The notes beneath the pieces are model-generated. The model was not told where the DNA came from. It searched no databases and was given only the letters and a program-made list of their open reading frames with translations. A program made the translations under genes and the position numbers. Below, one piece after another: positions 22,616 to 22,803 of a DNA stretch of 22,803 nt. This DNA is from JAFLCA01 sp041907145 (lineage in GTDB: Bacteria; Bdellovibrionota_C; UBA2361; JAFLCA01): positions 1 to 22,803 of the forward strand of contig JAYRHW010000255.1 in assembly GCA_041907145.1 (NCBI GenBank). The letters run 5' to 3'. Numbering within the stretch: the stretch's first letter is position 1; the number at the start of each line of letters is the position of its first letter.

Positions 22616-22803
22616 TGAAGGTAATTCGAGGGCCCATAGCTCAGCTGCCGGAAAGCGAAGCTTTCCTAATGACAGAGCGCGCTGTGCTCAGCACATTGCG
22701 CTCGACCAGCTGATGGGGGTCATTCTGTTTGATTTGTTAGTGGGCAATGAAGGTAATTCGAGGGCCCATAGCTCAGCTGCCGGAAAGCGAAGCTTTCCTA
22801 ATG
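22616..22803 (+). repeat. tandem repeat, 132-bp period, with nested palindrome and tRNA-like 5' segment
   Basis: A 56-bp sequence at 22616-22671 recurs exactly at 22748-22803, where the window ends, so one full 132-bp unit and part of a second are seen. Weaker similarity continues about 19 bp upstream of both copies (about 13/19). The unit folds into a nested structure: CCCAT (22633-22637) with ATGGG (22713-22717); CAGCTG (22642-22647) with CAGCTG (22707-22712); GAGCGC (22675-22680) with GCGCTC (22698-22703); TGTGC (22683-22687) with GCACA (22691-22695). A separate perfect 7-bp hairpin GGAAAGC-GAA-GCTTTCC sits at 22650-22666. The 5' part, GGGCCCATAGCTCAGCTG, is like the start of many tRNAs, but no anticodon or T arm follows. 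It may be a structured RNA, a mobile palindromic element, or an assembly loop. Confidence 0.6.

Noticed and set aside
22630..22703. A tRNA gene (GGGCCCATAGCTCAGCTG looks like a tRNA 5' end)
   Set aside because: The D loop would contain a 17-nt hairpin, no 5-bp/7-nt anticodon arm fits after GAGC, no TTCGA T-loop is at the right distance, and no matching 3' acceptor strand is found in the unit.
22616..22803. Integron attC site or CRISPR array
   Set aside because: No GTTRRRY/RYYYAAC core pair borders the palindrome. The 56-bp repeat with 76-bp spacing and a single repetition does not fit a CRISPR.

Overview
The window is ordinary, densely packed bacterial chromosome at roughly 50-55% GC, with short intergenic gaps and many 1-13 bp gene overlaps. 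It begins inside mnmA and ends inside the second copy of a tandem repeat, so it is probably a contig or contig fragment. Gene content (c-di-AMP cyclase operon, Bat/MoxR cluster, quinolinate synthase, a ComEA-like HhH protein with a signal peptide, a periplasm-type BatD) suggests a Gram-negative bacterium. The order tilS-ftsH-cdaA-cdaR-glmM-nnr-tsaE-lysC resembles that of Deltaproteobacteria in the broad sense (Geobacter-like order, but without folP, pdxJ and acpS). The lineage cannot be fixed from the sequence alone.

Layout. (1) 1-1654, minus: a putative cysteine-codon leader peptide, a cysteine desulfurase and mnmA, forming a tRNA 2-thiouridine sulfur relay. (2) 1691-2439, plus: a doubtful Q/N/A-rich small ORF, then a secreted helix-hairpin-helix protein whose end overlaps lysC tail to tail. 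(3) 2431-11948, minus: tilS, an internal promoter region, then ftsH, cdaA, cdaR, glmM, nnr, tsaE and lysC. This string links membrane protein quality control, c-di-AMP synthesis, UDP-GlcNAc supply, NAD(P)HX repair, tRNA t6A modification and aspartate-family (DAP/lysine) synthesis. (4) 12001-13067, minus: doxX and hsp20, with a structured hsp20 leader. (5) 13212-20271, plus: moxR, DUF58, DUF4381-like, batA, a batB-batC fusion and batD, almost all overlapping or tightly spaced. The AAA+ ATPase probably acts on the vWA proteins in or at the membrane. (6) 20268-20591, minus: a small unknown protein. (7) 20803-21855, plus: nadA. (8) 21912-22469, minus: efp with a good sigma-70-type promoter. (9) 22616-22803: a 132-bp-period repeat with an elaborate nested palindrome and a tRNA-like 5' end.

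Most genes are housekeeping genes of known family. The parts least explained by known families are the 12-codon Cys-rich leader ORF before the desulfurase, the terminal structured tandem repeat, and the hsp20 upstream region (paired GGTTAGAACC boxes and a hairpin carrying an anti-Shine-Dalgarno sequence). The EF-P protein also has Asn at the loop position that is usually Lys or Arg.
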